Of a DNA stretch of 64,000 bases, positions 9,555 through 22,000 are shown piece by piece; position 1 is the stretch's first letter, and each line of letters starts with the position of its first letter. Position numbers and translations under genes: made by a program. Source of the stretch: CAVXSP01 sp963724645 (GTDB lineage: Bacteria > Acidobacteriota > Vicinamibacteria > Vicinamibacterales > SCN-69-37); contig CAVRVJ010000013.1 of NCBI GenBank assembly GCA_963724645.1, positions 248,001 to 312,000 of the forward strand, in the 5' to 3' direction. A model generated the notes under the pieces. That model was not told where the DNA came from. It worked only from the letters and a program-made list of their open reading frames with translations, and made no database searches.

Positions 9555-12028
9555 CTACTCGTTGCGCAACGCGGTCAGCGGGTTCACGTGCGTGGCTCGC
9601 CGAGCGGGGATGTAACACGCAAGGAGCGCGACGCCGGCCAGCACGGCGGAGACACCGGCGAGGGTGACGGGATCGTACGGGCGAATCCCATAGAGCAGGT
9701 CCGCGACGAATCGTCCGCCCAGGATCGCGGCCGCCACGCCGGCACCGGTGCCGGCGAGCGCGAGCAGCAGGCCCTGGCGCAACACCATGCGCAACACGTC
9801 GCCGGCGCGGGCGCCGAGCGCCATCCGCACCCCGATTTCCTGGGTTCGCTGCGCCACGGGGTACGACATCACGCCGTACACGCCGATCATCGCCAGCATG
9901 AGCGCCAGGCCGCCGAAGATGCTGAGGAGGGCGGCGCCCATGCGCGGCGCCCAGAGCCCCTGCTCGATCTGCTGCTGAATCGTACCCGTGCCGCGCATCG
10001 GCATGTTCCTGTCGAGCGACTGGACGAGGTCGCGCAGCGTGCCGAGCGCCTTGTCCGGGTCGCCGGCTGTCCGAACGATGAGCGCCGCCGCCGGCGCGTA
10101 CTCCTGCCGCATCGGCCGGTAGATCATCGGCGTCGGATCCTCGCCGACGTTGTTGATCACCGAGTCGGCGACCACCCCGACGACCTCGAACAACGCCGTC
10201 TGCTGCACGATCGTGAACCGCTTGTGCAGCGCGTCCTGGCCGTGCCACAACTGCCGGGCCGCCGTCCGATTGACGATCGCCACCGGCGCTGTGCCCTCAC
10301 GATCGACCTCGGCGAAGTCCCGCCCGCCGACCAGAGGGATCCCCACCGTGGCGAAGAATCCCGGCGTGACGTCGTTGTAGGTAATGAGCGAGCCTTGCGC
10401 GGTCCCACCCTGCGCCACGCCCTCGGGGAACGTCGTCAGCAGCACGCCGGCCCCGCCGGCCATTGGCACAATCGACGCGACCGCCGCGCCGCCGACGCCG
10501 GGCGCCGTCTTCACGCGATCGATCGCATCGAGGTAGAACTGCTGCCCGCGGCCGGGCTCGTACCGCTGACCGCCAGGATTGAGGCGTACAAAGCCGAGGT
10601 GCGGCGCGTCGAAGCCGACGTCCGCGTGCTCGGCTGCCTGCATGCTGCGGACGAACAGGCCCGACCCGATGAGCGCGACCGTGGCGAGCGCGATTTCGCC
10701 GGCGACGAGCAGGCTGCGAGCGCGCGCATGCCGGGGGTCCAGGGAGCCGCCTCTGGCGCCGACCTTGAGCACCTCGTTCAGATTCAGACGCGAGAGCCGG
10801 ATTGCCGGCGCCAGGCCGAACACAAGGCCTGTCAGCACCGTCGTCACGGCCGTGAAGCTCAGCACCTTGGGATCGAAGCTCAAGTCGATCGACGCGGCGT
10901 TGAGGAACGGCGGTCGGAACGACCAGAGCGCGTTTCGCGCCCAGTACGCGATGACGAGACCGGCCGTGCCGCCGAGCACGGCCAGCAGCAGGCTCTCCAC
11001 CAGGAGTTGCCGGGCGATCCGCCGCCGGCTCGCGCCGAGGGCCGCGCGGAGGCTGATCTCTTTCTCGCGCGACGCGGACTGCGCCAGCAGGAGATTTGCG
11101 AGGTTCACGCAGGCGATCAGCAGCACGAGACTGACTACGGCCATCAGCACTCCGCCGGCCTGCATGAACTGCCGGCGCTGGTTGATGCCGAGCGCGGCGT
11201 CAGACACCGACGCCAGCTCGAGGGTCCGTCCGCCGTTGGCGGCCGGGTAGGCCGTCTCGAGCGAGGCCGCGATAGTCTTCATCGCCGCTTCGGCCTGGGC
11301 GAGCGACGTGCCGGATTTCAGCCGGCCGACCATGTTGATCCACCGGAAACGTCGATTCGTGGACAGCGCCTTGAGCTGGCCGCTCGTCAACTGGTCGCGC
11401 ATGCCGAGCGGCACCCAGACCCGGTCGCTGCCCGCGAGCGCCGCCGTGCCCTTGAATCCCGGCGGCGCGATGCCGATGATTGAAAACGACAGGCGGTTGA
11501 GCGAGATCGTCTTGCCGACCAGCTGCGGATCGGATCCAAACTTCGTCTCCAGAGGCTGTGGCTCAGCACGGCCACCGTCGCCGCCGTCTTCGTGTCCTCG
11601 GCGGGCGTGAAGAATCGCCCACGGAACGGCCGGATGCCGAGCGTCTCGAAGTAGTTGGCCGAGGTCATCATGGCCGGCAGACCTTCGACCTGGTCCTCGT
11701 GCGCCCATTGCAAGCCGAACGGAAAGTACCCGGCCAGAGTCGAGAACACGGTGTTCTGCTCGCGGTAGTCCTCGAAGTTCTGCAGAGACGTCGGCGTCAG
11801 GTTGAAGTTCCCGGTCTGCACCGTCCGCGTGTCGCGCGTGAACAGCTCCGCGACGCGCGACGGCTCCTCGATCGCGAGCGGGTGGAGGAACACCGCGTTG
11901 ATGACGGTGAAGATGGCCGTGTTGGCGCCGATGCCGAGCGCCAACGACAGCACGGCGACCAGCGTGAACCCGCGCGTCTTGAGCAGCATCCGCACGGCGT
12001 ACCGAACATCCTGAAGGAAGGTCTGCAT
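9555..12028 (-). CDS. ADOP-family permease, interrupted by one frameshift near 11549
   Basis: Two overlapping frames together make a full permease. The N-terminal part (start 12028) opens with the first membrane helix and core domain, ending in AVLSHSLW; homology then continues in another frame as ETKFGSDPQLVGKTI. One missing G at about 11549-11550 (TGG read instead of TGGG) explains the switch; restoring it gives 2475 bases, 824 aa. It lacks the N-terminal prefix domain found in the permease at 5896. Both FtsX blocks are present (for example VLLIACVNLANLLLAQ and TQEIGVRMALGA) and the tail is ATHVNPLTALRNE. It is the last gene of a minus-strand operon, 58 bases after the VWFA-related gene. 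A sequencing error is likelier than a true mutation. Confidence 0.85.
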
Positions 12029-12086
12029 GGACGACCCTCGCTGAAATGCGTTGGGCGCTGACGATGATTCCTCGACCGGCCTCTGC

Positions 12087-14219
12087 TTACTGTACGACGA
12101 CCGGCGCGCGCCAGAACGTGACCTTCTGACCCGCGGGATTGACGACCGTTACCTGCACGTCGTACCGGCCGGGCGTCAGGCTGTCGAGCGGGATGCTGAA
12201 GCGAAGGGGCACGGCCTTGGAGCGCGACTCCAATCCGTCGGTCACCATCAGCGGCGGGGTCTCGAGCGCTTTCTGCTCGCCGCGATAGAACGTCACGAAC
12301 CCGACGAGCGGCTGCGTGGTGGTGGCCGCGCGCTCGTACGCCTGGAGAAAGACATACAGGTTGCGGCTCCGGCTGAACACGCGGGTGACGTTCGGAATCA
12401 GCTTCTGTCCCTCGAAGACCAGGGGATTGGCGGCTTGCGCTTCGGTTTTTTGCAGGTTGAACAACGCGTCGCCGAGCGGCACGCGCTGGCTGCTGAGCAC
12501 GACCGAACTGATCGGCACGCGCTTGTCTTCGCGGTCGAGGTTCGGCACGACGAACGTCGTCTGAAACGTCCCGACATGGCCGGTTTCGGCGTCGCGCGCC
12601 AGGATCTTCAGCGCGTACTGTCCCGGCAGCACCGTGAATCCGGTCTCGTACTGAATGGGACGCTTGCCGAGCTGCGCCGCAGTCTCGTCGCTGAGCTTGA
12701 TGTCCACTTTGTCGCGCACGTTCTGCACGGTGTTGCCGAACTCGTCCTTCATCTCGCCGATGAAGTCGATCACCGTATGCGCGGCGCCCCGCCGCCGCGC
12801 CAGCGCGAGCTCGCTGCCGGGAATCTTGACCGTCACCGGCACGAAGTACTCGGCGCGATTCAATTGGAAGTAGTTCACTTCCATCGCGATCGTCAGGTCC
12901 GTGACCGGGTTCTCGAGCATCAACGCTTCCTCGAGCTGCCGTTCCTTGTCCACGTCGTTGAATTTCGCGAACTCCTTGTCGGCGTAGTAGCCCTGCCGGT
13001 ACGCCACTTCGAAGGCTTGCGGCCCGTTGACGTGCGATCTTCACGCGATGGAACTTGCCGTCGAGCGCCGTGTGCGTGCTGTAGAACGCGACGATGTAAT
13101 AGCTCGTCACCGCCTGCGCCGCCTGGACGATGCCGACCGACAGGTCGTTGTAGTCGAGCATCGCCTTGCCGCCGGTATCCTTGGCAAGCGAGAACAGCGT
13201 GTCCTGCGATCGCTGGAAGCCCCTTGTCGCCGTGCCGGTGTCCTGGCCGGAGAACATCCCGATGCCGCCGCCCGACGCCCGGGTCGCGTCGCCCAGCGGC
13301 GAGGACGCAACCAGCCCGCGCGCGTCCACCGGGAAAATCGCGACGTTCGCGCGCAGCGCCGCGTTGGTCGTCGCGCGCAGCTGCGCCTGGTTGTCCACTC
13401 CGTTCAGCCGCAGCCCGCTCGCGAAGTAGACGCAGCGCCTTCTGATCGGGCAGCGGGCGCAGCATCTCGACCGCCGTCTGCAGCGCCGACAACTGGCGGT
13501 CGGTATTCAGAATCGCGAACTCGGCATCGTCCTGGCCGAAGGCCGTGCCCTCCTCGAGCACGTCCGGCATGGCGCCGCCAGCGGCGTCCTTGCCGAAGAC
13601 GAGCGTCTGCACGACGTCCAGCAGCTGATCTTTCGCGTCGGTGAAGTCCTGCTTCACCCGGACGCCCCCGTTTTGAAACGCAATCACCGCGATGAGATCG
13701 GCCGTTGTCATCTGCTGCGAGATGAATTTCCGCGCCGCGTTGTAGGCGCGCAACAGATCCTGCGAGCCCATCGACGTCATGTCGAAATACAAGCACGAGC
13801 AGCCGGCGATTGCGATACCGGATGTCGCCGGGCGCCGAGGTGGCGATCTTGACGTCGGTCGGCGCGGCCACGAGGCCGGGAGCCGCGGAGGGACGCGGGG
13901 CGACCGGCGCCGGTGGCGGCACCGGCTCGGCAGCCGCGTCGGCAGTCGATGAGACCGGCGTCGTCGGCAAACGCTGAAATTCCGCGAAGCTCACCTTCTG
14001 CGGTTCGCCGTCTTCGGTGACGACGAAGTCGTTCACGGTCAACCCTTCGACCGGACGGCCATCTTTGTCTTTCACCGTGACGGCCTGCGCGATCAGCCGG
14101 GTGACGGCGCGGAACGTCGCGCCGGTTTGCGCGGGCGGCGGCTGTTGCCGGGCGCCCACCGTCGACAGCATGCCGAGCGCGATGGCCACTACCGCGCCTG
14201 ATCGAATCGGGTGTCGCAT
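12087..14219 (-). pseudogene. VWFA-related (TIGR03436) exported protein with three +1 frameshifts
   Basis: Starting at 14219, the protein has a signal peptide (AVVAIALGMLSTVGARQQ), a conserved first domain (VTVKDKDGRPVEGLTVNDFVVTED), a Pro/Ala-rich linker, and the von Willebrand A-like core beginning LLVLYFDMTSM. The frame changes at about 13790, 13432 and 13036; in each case one extra base accounts for it. Removing the three bases gives 2130 bases, 709 aa, in frame from start to stop. The C-terminal ~300 residues form beta-rich domains ending FWRAPVVVQ. TIGR03436 proteins are abundant in Acidobacteria and of unknown role; they are probably periplasmic or outer-membrane-attached adhesion-type proteins. 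The gene follows the TonB-type receptor gene by 5 bases, so they are co-transcribed. Whether it is broken or mis-assembled cannot be told from the sequence. Confidence 0.8.
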
Positions 14220-14224
14220 GGCAG

Positions 14225-17200
14225 TCAGAACCTCAGCCTCATGGTGCTCAGCAGTCGTCGCGGCGTATTGGCGACCGTCGGCATTCCAAACTGCGGTCCG
14301 CCCGCCACGGTGTTGACGCCCGCATAGGTCTGGCGATTCAGCACGTTGGTCGCCTCGATGCGCCAATCGAACGTCAGCCGCCTGGTCCATTGAAACGCTC
14401 GCGCGACCGACGCGTCAAAGTTGAACTGCGCCGGACCGGTGACCGAATTCCTGCCGGCGTTGCCCCACTCTCCCGATGCCGGCGCCGCATAGGCCGCCGG
14501 GTTCAGGTAGCGTCCCGCCGGCGCTTCGAGCGAAGCGCCGGTCAGGCTGGGCCGAATCGATCCGACGACGCCGGTGCCGGCGACGGGCGCGAGATAGACC
14601 GGGGTGAACGGAAAGCCGCTTCCCGTCGTGAGCTGGCTGGTAACGGTCCAGCCCCCGAACAGATGACCCTTCAGCCCCTCGATGAGCGCGCCGCCGCCGA
14701 GGCCGACACCGGTCGTGTACTGCACCTGCGCGACAACCTGGTGCCGCTGATCGAAGGTGGACGGCGCCTCTTCGGCGTCGAGATCGCGCCAGTCCTGCGC
14801 GACCGCGCCGCCGGTCAGGTTGACGCCGGCAAACGCTGTCGCGTTGTCGTGTGCGGTCGACAGCGTGTACTGCACGCTCGCCGCCAAACCTCGATGCAGA
14901 CGCCAGCGCACTTGCCATTGACCCGCGTGGCGCGACGACTGACCATCCGACGTGAGATAGATAAACCCTGTGGGACACGCCGGACAGGGGTTCACGCCGC
15001 CGCGCGGGTACGTGTTTGGCAGGAACTCCTGCAGCAGATGGCTGCCCTTCGTGCCGAGATACGAGGCCGTCAGCGTCAGGAAGCCCCACAGGTCTCGCTG
15101 CACGAGCGCCTGCCAGTTCTGCGCCGCGCCGACGCGCAACGCGGGATCGACCGCAAAGGTGTTGGTGGACGGAGGACGCCGGCGCGGTGAAGCCGTTCGC
15201 GAGCGACAACGGGTTGTCGACGCTGTTGCTGATCGTGAACGCTTTCGACAGCGGCGGCTGCTGCGCCAGGAGCGTGACGATGGGCTGATAGATCGCGTTG
15301 TTGCGATAGATGCCGTAGCCGCCGCGGATGAGCAGCGACGATCCGGGAATCGGGCGCCACGCCACACCCACGCGCGGCTGCAATCCCCTCCAATCGGGAC
15401 GGATCAGGCCGTCATCGGTGACGACGGGCGTCACGGCTGTGAAGCCGGGCGCGACACTCAGATTCACCAGCCGGCCGAGCCGCTCCGTCGGCGGCGCCTC
15501 ATATTCCCATCGCGCCCCAATCTGCATCGTCCAGGTCGGGCTGAACCGCCAGTCGTCGGTGAGATAGGCGTCCGAGCCGCCGGCGCGGAAATCCTTGTCG
15601 GCGTTGCCAAAGGCGATCGAACTGGTGCTGGGAATGCCGAGCAGGAAGTCCGCCAGATCGGATCCAGTCAGCGCGCCGGTGAACGAGAACACGCCGCGCG
15701 GATTCAACTGCGAGCGCACGTCGGTCGCGACGTGCCGCACATCACCCCCAAACGTGAGGTTGTGACTGCCGCGAGTCCAGTAGGCCTCCACGCCCGCGTT
15801 CTGCGTCTCGCTGCGCGTGTGCGCGGGCAGCGCGTCGCTCAGGCCGGTCACGGTCGAGAACTGCAGCGCGGGAGGTCCCCAGTTCTCCGGATCCTGATTG
15901 TTGCCTGTGATGCCGGCCTCGCCAGACACGTTGACGCGATCGGCGAAGTACGGCGTCGCGCGGTTCGTCACGCCGATGAACTGATAACGAAGGCGCATCG
16001 ACAGCGACCGATTGACGCGATGCATCCAGCTGATCGATGTGTCGACGCCGGACACCCCGCTTGTGTCCTCGAAGCCGAAGAGCGACGTCTGATCGGTGGA
16101 GACGTGCTGATACGCGAACAGCCCGATGAGCTGATCGTTGATGCTGAGCGCCTGCGTCACGCGTGTGGTCAGGAGGCTCTGCGTGGTGCCGGCGATGAGC
16201 GGACTCTGATAGTTGAAGCCGCTCCCGTCGAAGACGGTCGGCAGGGGATAAAGGCGAAGCAGCGCCCGCGCCTGCGGGCTGATGCGGCCGTCCGGAATGA
16301 TCGCGCCCTGGAATGGCTGGCCCGTGCGCGGGTCGACGATCTGTACTGGCTGCCCCGCGGCGGTGAGGCTGTGCGAGAAGTCGCCCGTGCGCTCACTCTC
16401 CGTCGGCATCACACCTGTGATGCGTCGTCGCATTGTGATCGCGGACATGTTGAAAGGACACGAAAAGCTGCGGATCCTTCCGGAGCGTCGGAGAAAACTT
16501 GATAGGTCCGCCAAACGTGCCGTTGATCCGCAGATTCTGATAGTCCGGATGTACCGCGGGCGCCCCGGCGAAGATGAATGGACGTGCATCGAACGCCGAG
16601 CTGCCTAACACCACCGCCATCCCACCGTTGTAGAGCGATCCGGTCGACCGCCGGTTGTTGCCGAACGCCGGCGATTGCGCGATGGGCGACGCCGCGCCGT
16701 TGTTGACGCTGCCGTTGACGAGATACCCGTCGGCGACCGCAGTGCTGGCGTCAGCGGCATCATCGGCGGAGGGCGCGGCCGCGGGCCTCGCCGCCGCTTG
16801 TGGAGGTGCCGCCGGCGCGGCAGGCCGGCCGCCGGCCGCGGCGCGGCGCCGCAGGCGGAGGCCGACGCCGACGGAGCGGCCGGGGGCGGCGGGCTCGCCG
16901 GCGCGTCGCGCACGACCTCGTCAAAGGACTTCAGCGACAGCGTCCAGACCGACGGGGCCATCCCATTGGCGACGGTGATGTCCCTGGTCACCGTCGCGAA
17001 CGCCAGCATCTCGACTCGAATCGTCCAGACGCCGTCCTCGAGATCAGCGAAGGTGAAGACGCCTTGCTCGTTCGTCGTGGTCGCGACCTGCCGATCGCCT
17101 TTCGACGCAGTCACGCTCGCGCCCGGGACCGGCGCGTCGCCGAAGGTGACGCGCCCTGCGTAGATGGAGACGGCGCCGAGCGGCGCAGGGCCGAGCACCG

Positions 17201-17240
17201 CGGCCAACACGCACGCTACGGCGAAGGCTCTGGGCGTCAA
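14225..17240 (-). pseudogene. TonB-type outer-membrane receptor with carboxypeptidase-regulatory domain, three frameshifts
   Basis: The start is probably the TTG at 17240, which overlaps the TGA of the upstream gene, suggesting coupled translation. It gives a signal peptide and a CarboxypepD_reg-like domain (AGRVTFGDAPVPGASVTAS, then TTTNEQGVFTFADL). Homology continues through three frames, with switches at about 16780-16870, 16425-16440 and 15168-15178. The main part is a long beta-barrel region with the usual landmarks (PTESERTGDFS, AYLTDDWRFSP, LQPRVGVAWRP, DASVARAF), ending with an aromatic residue (MRLRF), as expected for outer-membrane barrels. A Pro/Ala/Ser-rich stretch follows the first domain. 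It probably imports or binds a large substrate; the ligand is unknown. The three breaks in a single gene mean either decay or poor local assembly. Confidence 0.8.
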
Positions 17241-18856
17241 TTGTCGGACGGCTTTTCCTGCACCGAATCGATCACGAGGACCGGCATCGGCCGCTTCCGC
17301 ATTTCCAACTTGACGCCCAACTGCCGGCTCATCGCGTCGAAAAGCGACAGGCCGCCGGTCGGATCCGCAGCTGCCGGCGTCACCCCGGCCGCCGCCGCGG
17401 CATCGCCGGCCCTGCCCGCGCCCGTCAGCCGGCCCACCGGCGTGAAATTCAACGAGAAGTCGAACGCGCCCTCGATGCCGCTGGCGTCGACGACCGGGAC
17501 TTTGATGTATCCGCCGGCAATGCGCGGCAGATCTTCAGCGAGCTGCGCCATCGTCATGTTCTGGCACGTCACGAGCCTCGAGAGCATGGGGCTCGAGTCG
17601 CGCGGATCCTTGGCGCCGGGCGCCGGCCCTTCCTTGCAGTTCGTCCGATTCGCCGGATCGGCCTTCGCCATCTTCGGCTTGTCGGCGATCAGCGTGTAGG
17701 CCGTCACCGGCCGATCTTCAAAGTGCGTGACCAGCTTGAATCGCTGCTTCAGCAACGCCTGCAGCATGAGTCGGAGATCGTCGATGTCAACGGCCATGTT
17801 GTTGCCGCTGCCAGTCACCGACGTCGACGAACGCGCCACCATGCTGTACTTCGTCGTGTCGAGCCACTTCGGCCCGCCGGCAAGGAGCTCGTCGTCGTTT
17901 GTGAGGTCCCAGGCGAGCTGAATCATCATCTTCAACGTGATGCCCTGGAAATCGATACGGCCGCCCGGCTGCAGGCGTCCGTTGGGCGTGGCATCGGGCG
18001 GGCTCAGCTTGATATCGGCGACGTCGAATTCCGCAGGCGGCGGAGAAGGCAGGTTCTGCGCCACGCCGGACGGATTGTCAGTCGGCTTCTGATTCACGCT
18101 GTCCACAACGAGCACGGCCGTCGGGACCTGCCTGGCTTCGAGCTTCAGGCCGAGCTGCTGCTCGACAGCATTGAAAAAGGAGACGCCGTCCGCGCCGGCG
18201 GCCGCAAGCTGACCGCGCGGCGTCCACTTGAGCTCGAAATCCCAGGCCCCCTTCAAACCCGTGGAATCGACGATGACGCCGTTGTTGGTGTAACCGCCGG
18301 CCATGAAGCGTAATTGGCCGACGAAGTCGGCCAGCGTGATACCGCGGCAGGCTACGCCAGCGAGAATAGTCGCGCCGTTCTGCTGGTTCGGCACCTGGTC
18401 GCAGGTGCCTGCACCGCCACTCGCCTCCTTCATCTTCGACTTGCCGGACGGCATCGTCAGCGCGTAGCCGGCCATCGGCTTCGTGTCGGGATGAGCGACG
18501 AGCTTGAACCGATCGGCCAGCAGGGCCTGCAGCATGTGTTTCACCGTTGCGGGCGGTGTCGCCTGCGGGGCTTTGGCAATGATGTCGTAGCGGTCGCGAT
18601 CCAGCCACGCCGGGCCGCCCAGCACCAGGTCGCCGCCGTTCATGCCGTAGGCGGTGGTGATGAGGTCGAGCATCGTCGCGTTTCGCAGGTCGTACCGGCC
18701 GCCGCGAAGCACGCCGCCGGTCATGTTCGGCGTGGCGTTCGAGCTGTGCGGACGGACGTGCACGTCGGCGACTTCGAACGAGGCTTTCGACTCAGGGGTT
18801 TGACCGAAGACGGACACAGACAGCAGGACGCCGAAGCCCAAGGTGACCAGGCGCAT
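17237..18856 (-). CDS. Exported protein with two tandem TIGR03435 domains
   Basis: 539 aa from the ATG at 18856, preceded by GAGGGGGG; an in-frame start at 18895 is less likely, as it would put extra residues before the signal peptide (LGFGVLLSVSVFGQ). Two copies of the TIGR03435 domain follow. Each has FEVADVHV/FDVADIKL near its start, LGGPAWLDRDRYDI/AGGPKWLDTTKYSM, LMLQALLKQRFKLV-type segments and a closing VLVVDSV/VLVIDSV..KPTDN/KPSDN motif; domain 1 is about 20-275, domain 2 about 280-539. This family is known almost only from Acidobacteria and its function is unknown. Single-domain versions are common, so the duplication within one protein is a feature worth noting. It is the first gene of the operon that continues with the TonB-type receptor. 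Confidence 0.9.
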   Translation of the reverse strand: MRLVTLGFGVLLSVSVFGQTPESKASFEVADVHVRPHSSNATPNMTGGVLRGGRYDLRNATMLDLITTAYGMNGGDLVLGGPAWLDRDRYDIIAKAPQATPPATVKHMLQALLADRFKLVAHPDTKPMAGYALTMPSGKSKMKEASGGAGTCDQVPNQQNGATILAGVACRGITLADFVGQLRFMAGGYTNNGVIVDSTGLKGAWDFELKWTPRGQLAAAGADGVSFFNAVEQQLGLKLEARQVPTAVLVVDSVNQKPTDNPSGVAQNLPSPPPAEFDVADIKLSPPDATPNGRLQPGGRIDFQGITLKMMIQLAWDLTNDDELLAGGPKWLDTTKYSMVARSSTSVTGSGNNMAVDIDDLRLMLQALLKQRFKLVTHFEDRPVTAYTLIADKPKMAKADPANRTNCKEGPAPGAKDPRDSSPMLSRLVTCQNMTMAQLAEDLPRIAGGYIKVPVVDASGIEGAFDFSLNFTPVGRLTGAGRAGDAAAAAGVTPAAADPTGGLSLFDAMSRQLGVKLEMRKRPMPVLVIDSVQEKPSDN

Positions 18857-19087
18857 TGAACCCCCCTCTATTTGGTTACTGCCCTTTGACGTCAATCAAT
18901 TGTCGATAGTTCGCCGAAAGCTTGTCAAAGGAAAGTCGGCTTCAGCAAGGCCACGCTACTGCGGCGGAGTATACGAGGATCGCCCGCACGCGCCGACTGC
19001 CAGGTCCGCGCGGATCCGGGCTATGCTGACGTTCCGGTGGCGGCAGGGCTCATCGCAACAGCTCGCAGCGTCCAACCGTGAGTCCGC

Positions 19088-22000
19088 ATGCGGTGCGAGG
19101 CGCACGTTCAGCGAACCCGGTTCGGTGCGGGAGCGGCTCATCTAACCGGCGCCGGATGCCTCGTGGCGCTGGCCGCCTTGCTGCTGCTGTGCGCGTCCTC
19201 CATACCGGCCGTCGCGCAGACGCTGACGGACCTCCAGGGGCGCGTGTTCGATGCCTCGGGCGCCGCGGTTCCCGACGCGGTGATCCGCGTGCAGAACGAG
19301 TCGATCGGTTTCGATGTGTCCGTCCGCGCTGACGCCGAAGGACGCTACCACGTCGCCGCGATACCCAATGGGACGTACACAGTCACGGCGCAGGCGCCCC
19401 ACTTTCACACCGAGCGGATCGAGGCACTGAACGTCGACGTCGGCCGGGCGCTCGTGCGCAACTTCCACCTGAAAGTTGGCGAAACCGCCGAGACCGTGAC
19501 CGTTCGCGCGGAAGTGCCGCTCGTCGATCGCGCGACCGCGACCGTCGGCCATGTCGTCACGGCGGAGACGGTGCAGCAGATTCCGCTCAACGGCCGCCAC
19601 TTCATCGATCTCGGTCTGCTCGTGCCAGGCTCCGTGGCGCCCTCGCAGGCGGGGTTCTCCTCGAGACCGCTTCGTGGCATCGGCGCGCTCGCCTTCAATA
19701 CCGCGGGCAACCGTGAGGAGGCTGTGGGATTCCTGGTCAACGGAGTGTCGACCAACAACCTGACGTTCGGCTCGCTGATCTTCGAGCCTCCCTTGACCAG
19801 CATCCAGGAAGTCAAGATCGACAACTCGACGTTCGGAGCCGAGAACGGTCACGTGTCCGGGGCGATTACCACCATCGCCACCCGGTCGGGCACCGACCAG
19901 GTGCACGGTGATGCGCTCGAGTTCTTCCGGAATGATGCGCTCGATGCGCGCAACTTCTTCGAGTACACGTCCGAGGAGCCACACCCCTTCAACCGGAACC
20001 AGTTCGGGGGATCCCTGGGTGGTCCCATCAGCCGTGGACGGACGTTCTTTTTCGGGTCGTACGAAGGCCTGCGACAGCGGCAGGGCGTGGACATGAACAG
20101 CCTCGTCCTCAGCGACGAGCAGCGCGCGGCGGCGGCCGATCCGGCCATCCAGCAGTTGATTCCATTGATCCCCCGCGCGAATTACTTCGATGCGGCCGGC
20201 ACGCCGCGATTCGTCGGCTCAGCGTACGCCGTCGTCGATACCGATCGCTGGACGATCGACGTCCGGCACAACGCCGGGAAGAACGACCGCGTGCAGGTCT
20301 TCTACGGAAGTCAGTATGTCCGGTGGCTCGAGCCAGGCGCACAAGGCAACAGCATTCCGGGGTTCGGGAGCGTGGCTCGGCCATTCGCGAGCATCCTGAC
20401 AATCAATGAAACGCACAGCTTCGGAGCCGCAGCCGTGAACGAGGCGCGCTTCGGGCGGAGCCGCCTGGAAGGGGGCACGTATCCGGCGGCACAACTCAAT
20501 CCGACAGACTTCAAGATCGACGATGGCGTGACGCGCGCAATCGGCTTGCCGCAGATGATCGTCGCGGGCGATCTCAACTTCGGCGGGCCGGGAGCCTTCC
20601 CGCAGGGACGGACTGACACGTCGTATGTCCTCAACGACACCTTCAGCCGGGCCCGCGGCCGGCACTGGATGAAGCTGGGCGGCGAGTACCGGCACTTCGT
20701 CAACGAGAACTTCGCCCAGGGCACGGGTGTGTTCAATTTCCCTACTGTGGACGCGTTCCTGGCTGGCACGGCGAATGCCTTCAACACGACGCTCGGTGAA
20801 CGGAGGAGCACGATCGACCAGCGCGCGATGGCGCTGTTCCTTCAGGACCGCATCACCCTGCGCGACACCCTTACGCTCGACCTCGGGATGCGCTACGAAT
20901 GGCACGTCACGCCCACCGAGCGGCAGAACCGATTCGTCGTCTTCGACGCGGCGACCGCGTCGCTGTTGCGCGTCGGTGCCGACATCGCGCGGATCTATCA
21001 ACAGAACAACCGGAACCTCGAACCGCGTCTCGGTGCGGCATGGAGTCCCTCACCCAACGGCCGCACCGTCCTGCGCGCGGCCTACGGCCTGGCCGTGGAC
21101 GAGCCGGGTACGACCGCCGTGAGGGACACCGCCGGCAACCCGCCAATGGCCGCGCCGCTCACGGCGTCGGGCTCGATTCCACTCGTCAGGGCGCTCGAGA
21201 CAACGCGGAGCGCAGGACTCGCGCCGGTGACAGTCGATCCGCTGTTCACGAATGCGTCGACGCGTTCGTGGAACGTGAACGTGCAACACGAGCTCGCCCC
21301 GGAATTGGCGGTGACGGCAGGATACTCCGGCTCCCACGGAACGAACCTCCGGATCTCGCGCAATATCAATCAGCCGGTGAACGGTGTTCGCCCCTTCCCC
21401 ACCGTGTCGGCCTCCAGCCCGATCCTCCCTGGCGCGACGCTCGGTAACATCACCCAAGTGGAGAGCAGCGGCTTTTCGAACTACCGTGCCGCGTGGCTGG
21501 CCGTCACGAAACGCCTGTCGCGTGGTCTGCAACTGGACGCTTCGTACACCTGGTCGAAGTCGCTCGACACCAACTCCCTCAATTCTTCCGGCTTCGCCGT
21601 TCAAGACAGCTACGACATTCCCAACGAGTACGGCCTGTCGGATTTCGACGCTCGTCATCGATTCGTCCTCAGTGCGAGCTATGCGCTGCCGTTCACGGGG
21701 CACGTCCTGACACGCGGTTGGCAGGTCGCCAGTGTCGTGCAGTCGCAGAGCGGCAATCCCGTCAACATCGTCACGAGCAACAGCAGCTTGAACGGCGTGC
21801 CGAACACCGTTCGCCCAGACGTCACGGGCCCGATCCGGATTGTCGGCTCGGTGGACCAATGGTTCGATCCGACTGTATTCGTGGCTGCGAATCACTTCGG
21901 CAACCTGGGGCGCAATGTCGTGATCGGGCCGGCATTCAACAACGTCGATGTGTCGTTCATCAGGAACGAGCGGCCCGGCGGGCGTTTCGGCCTGCAGTTC

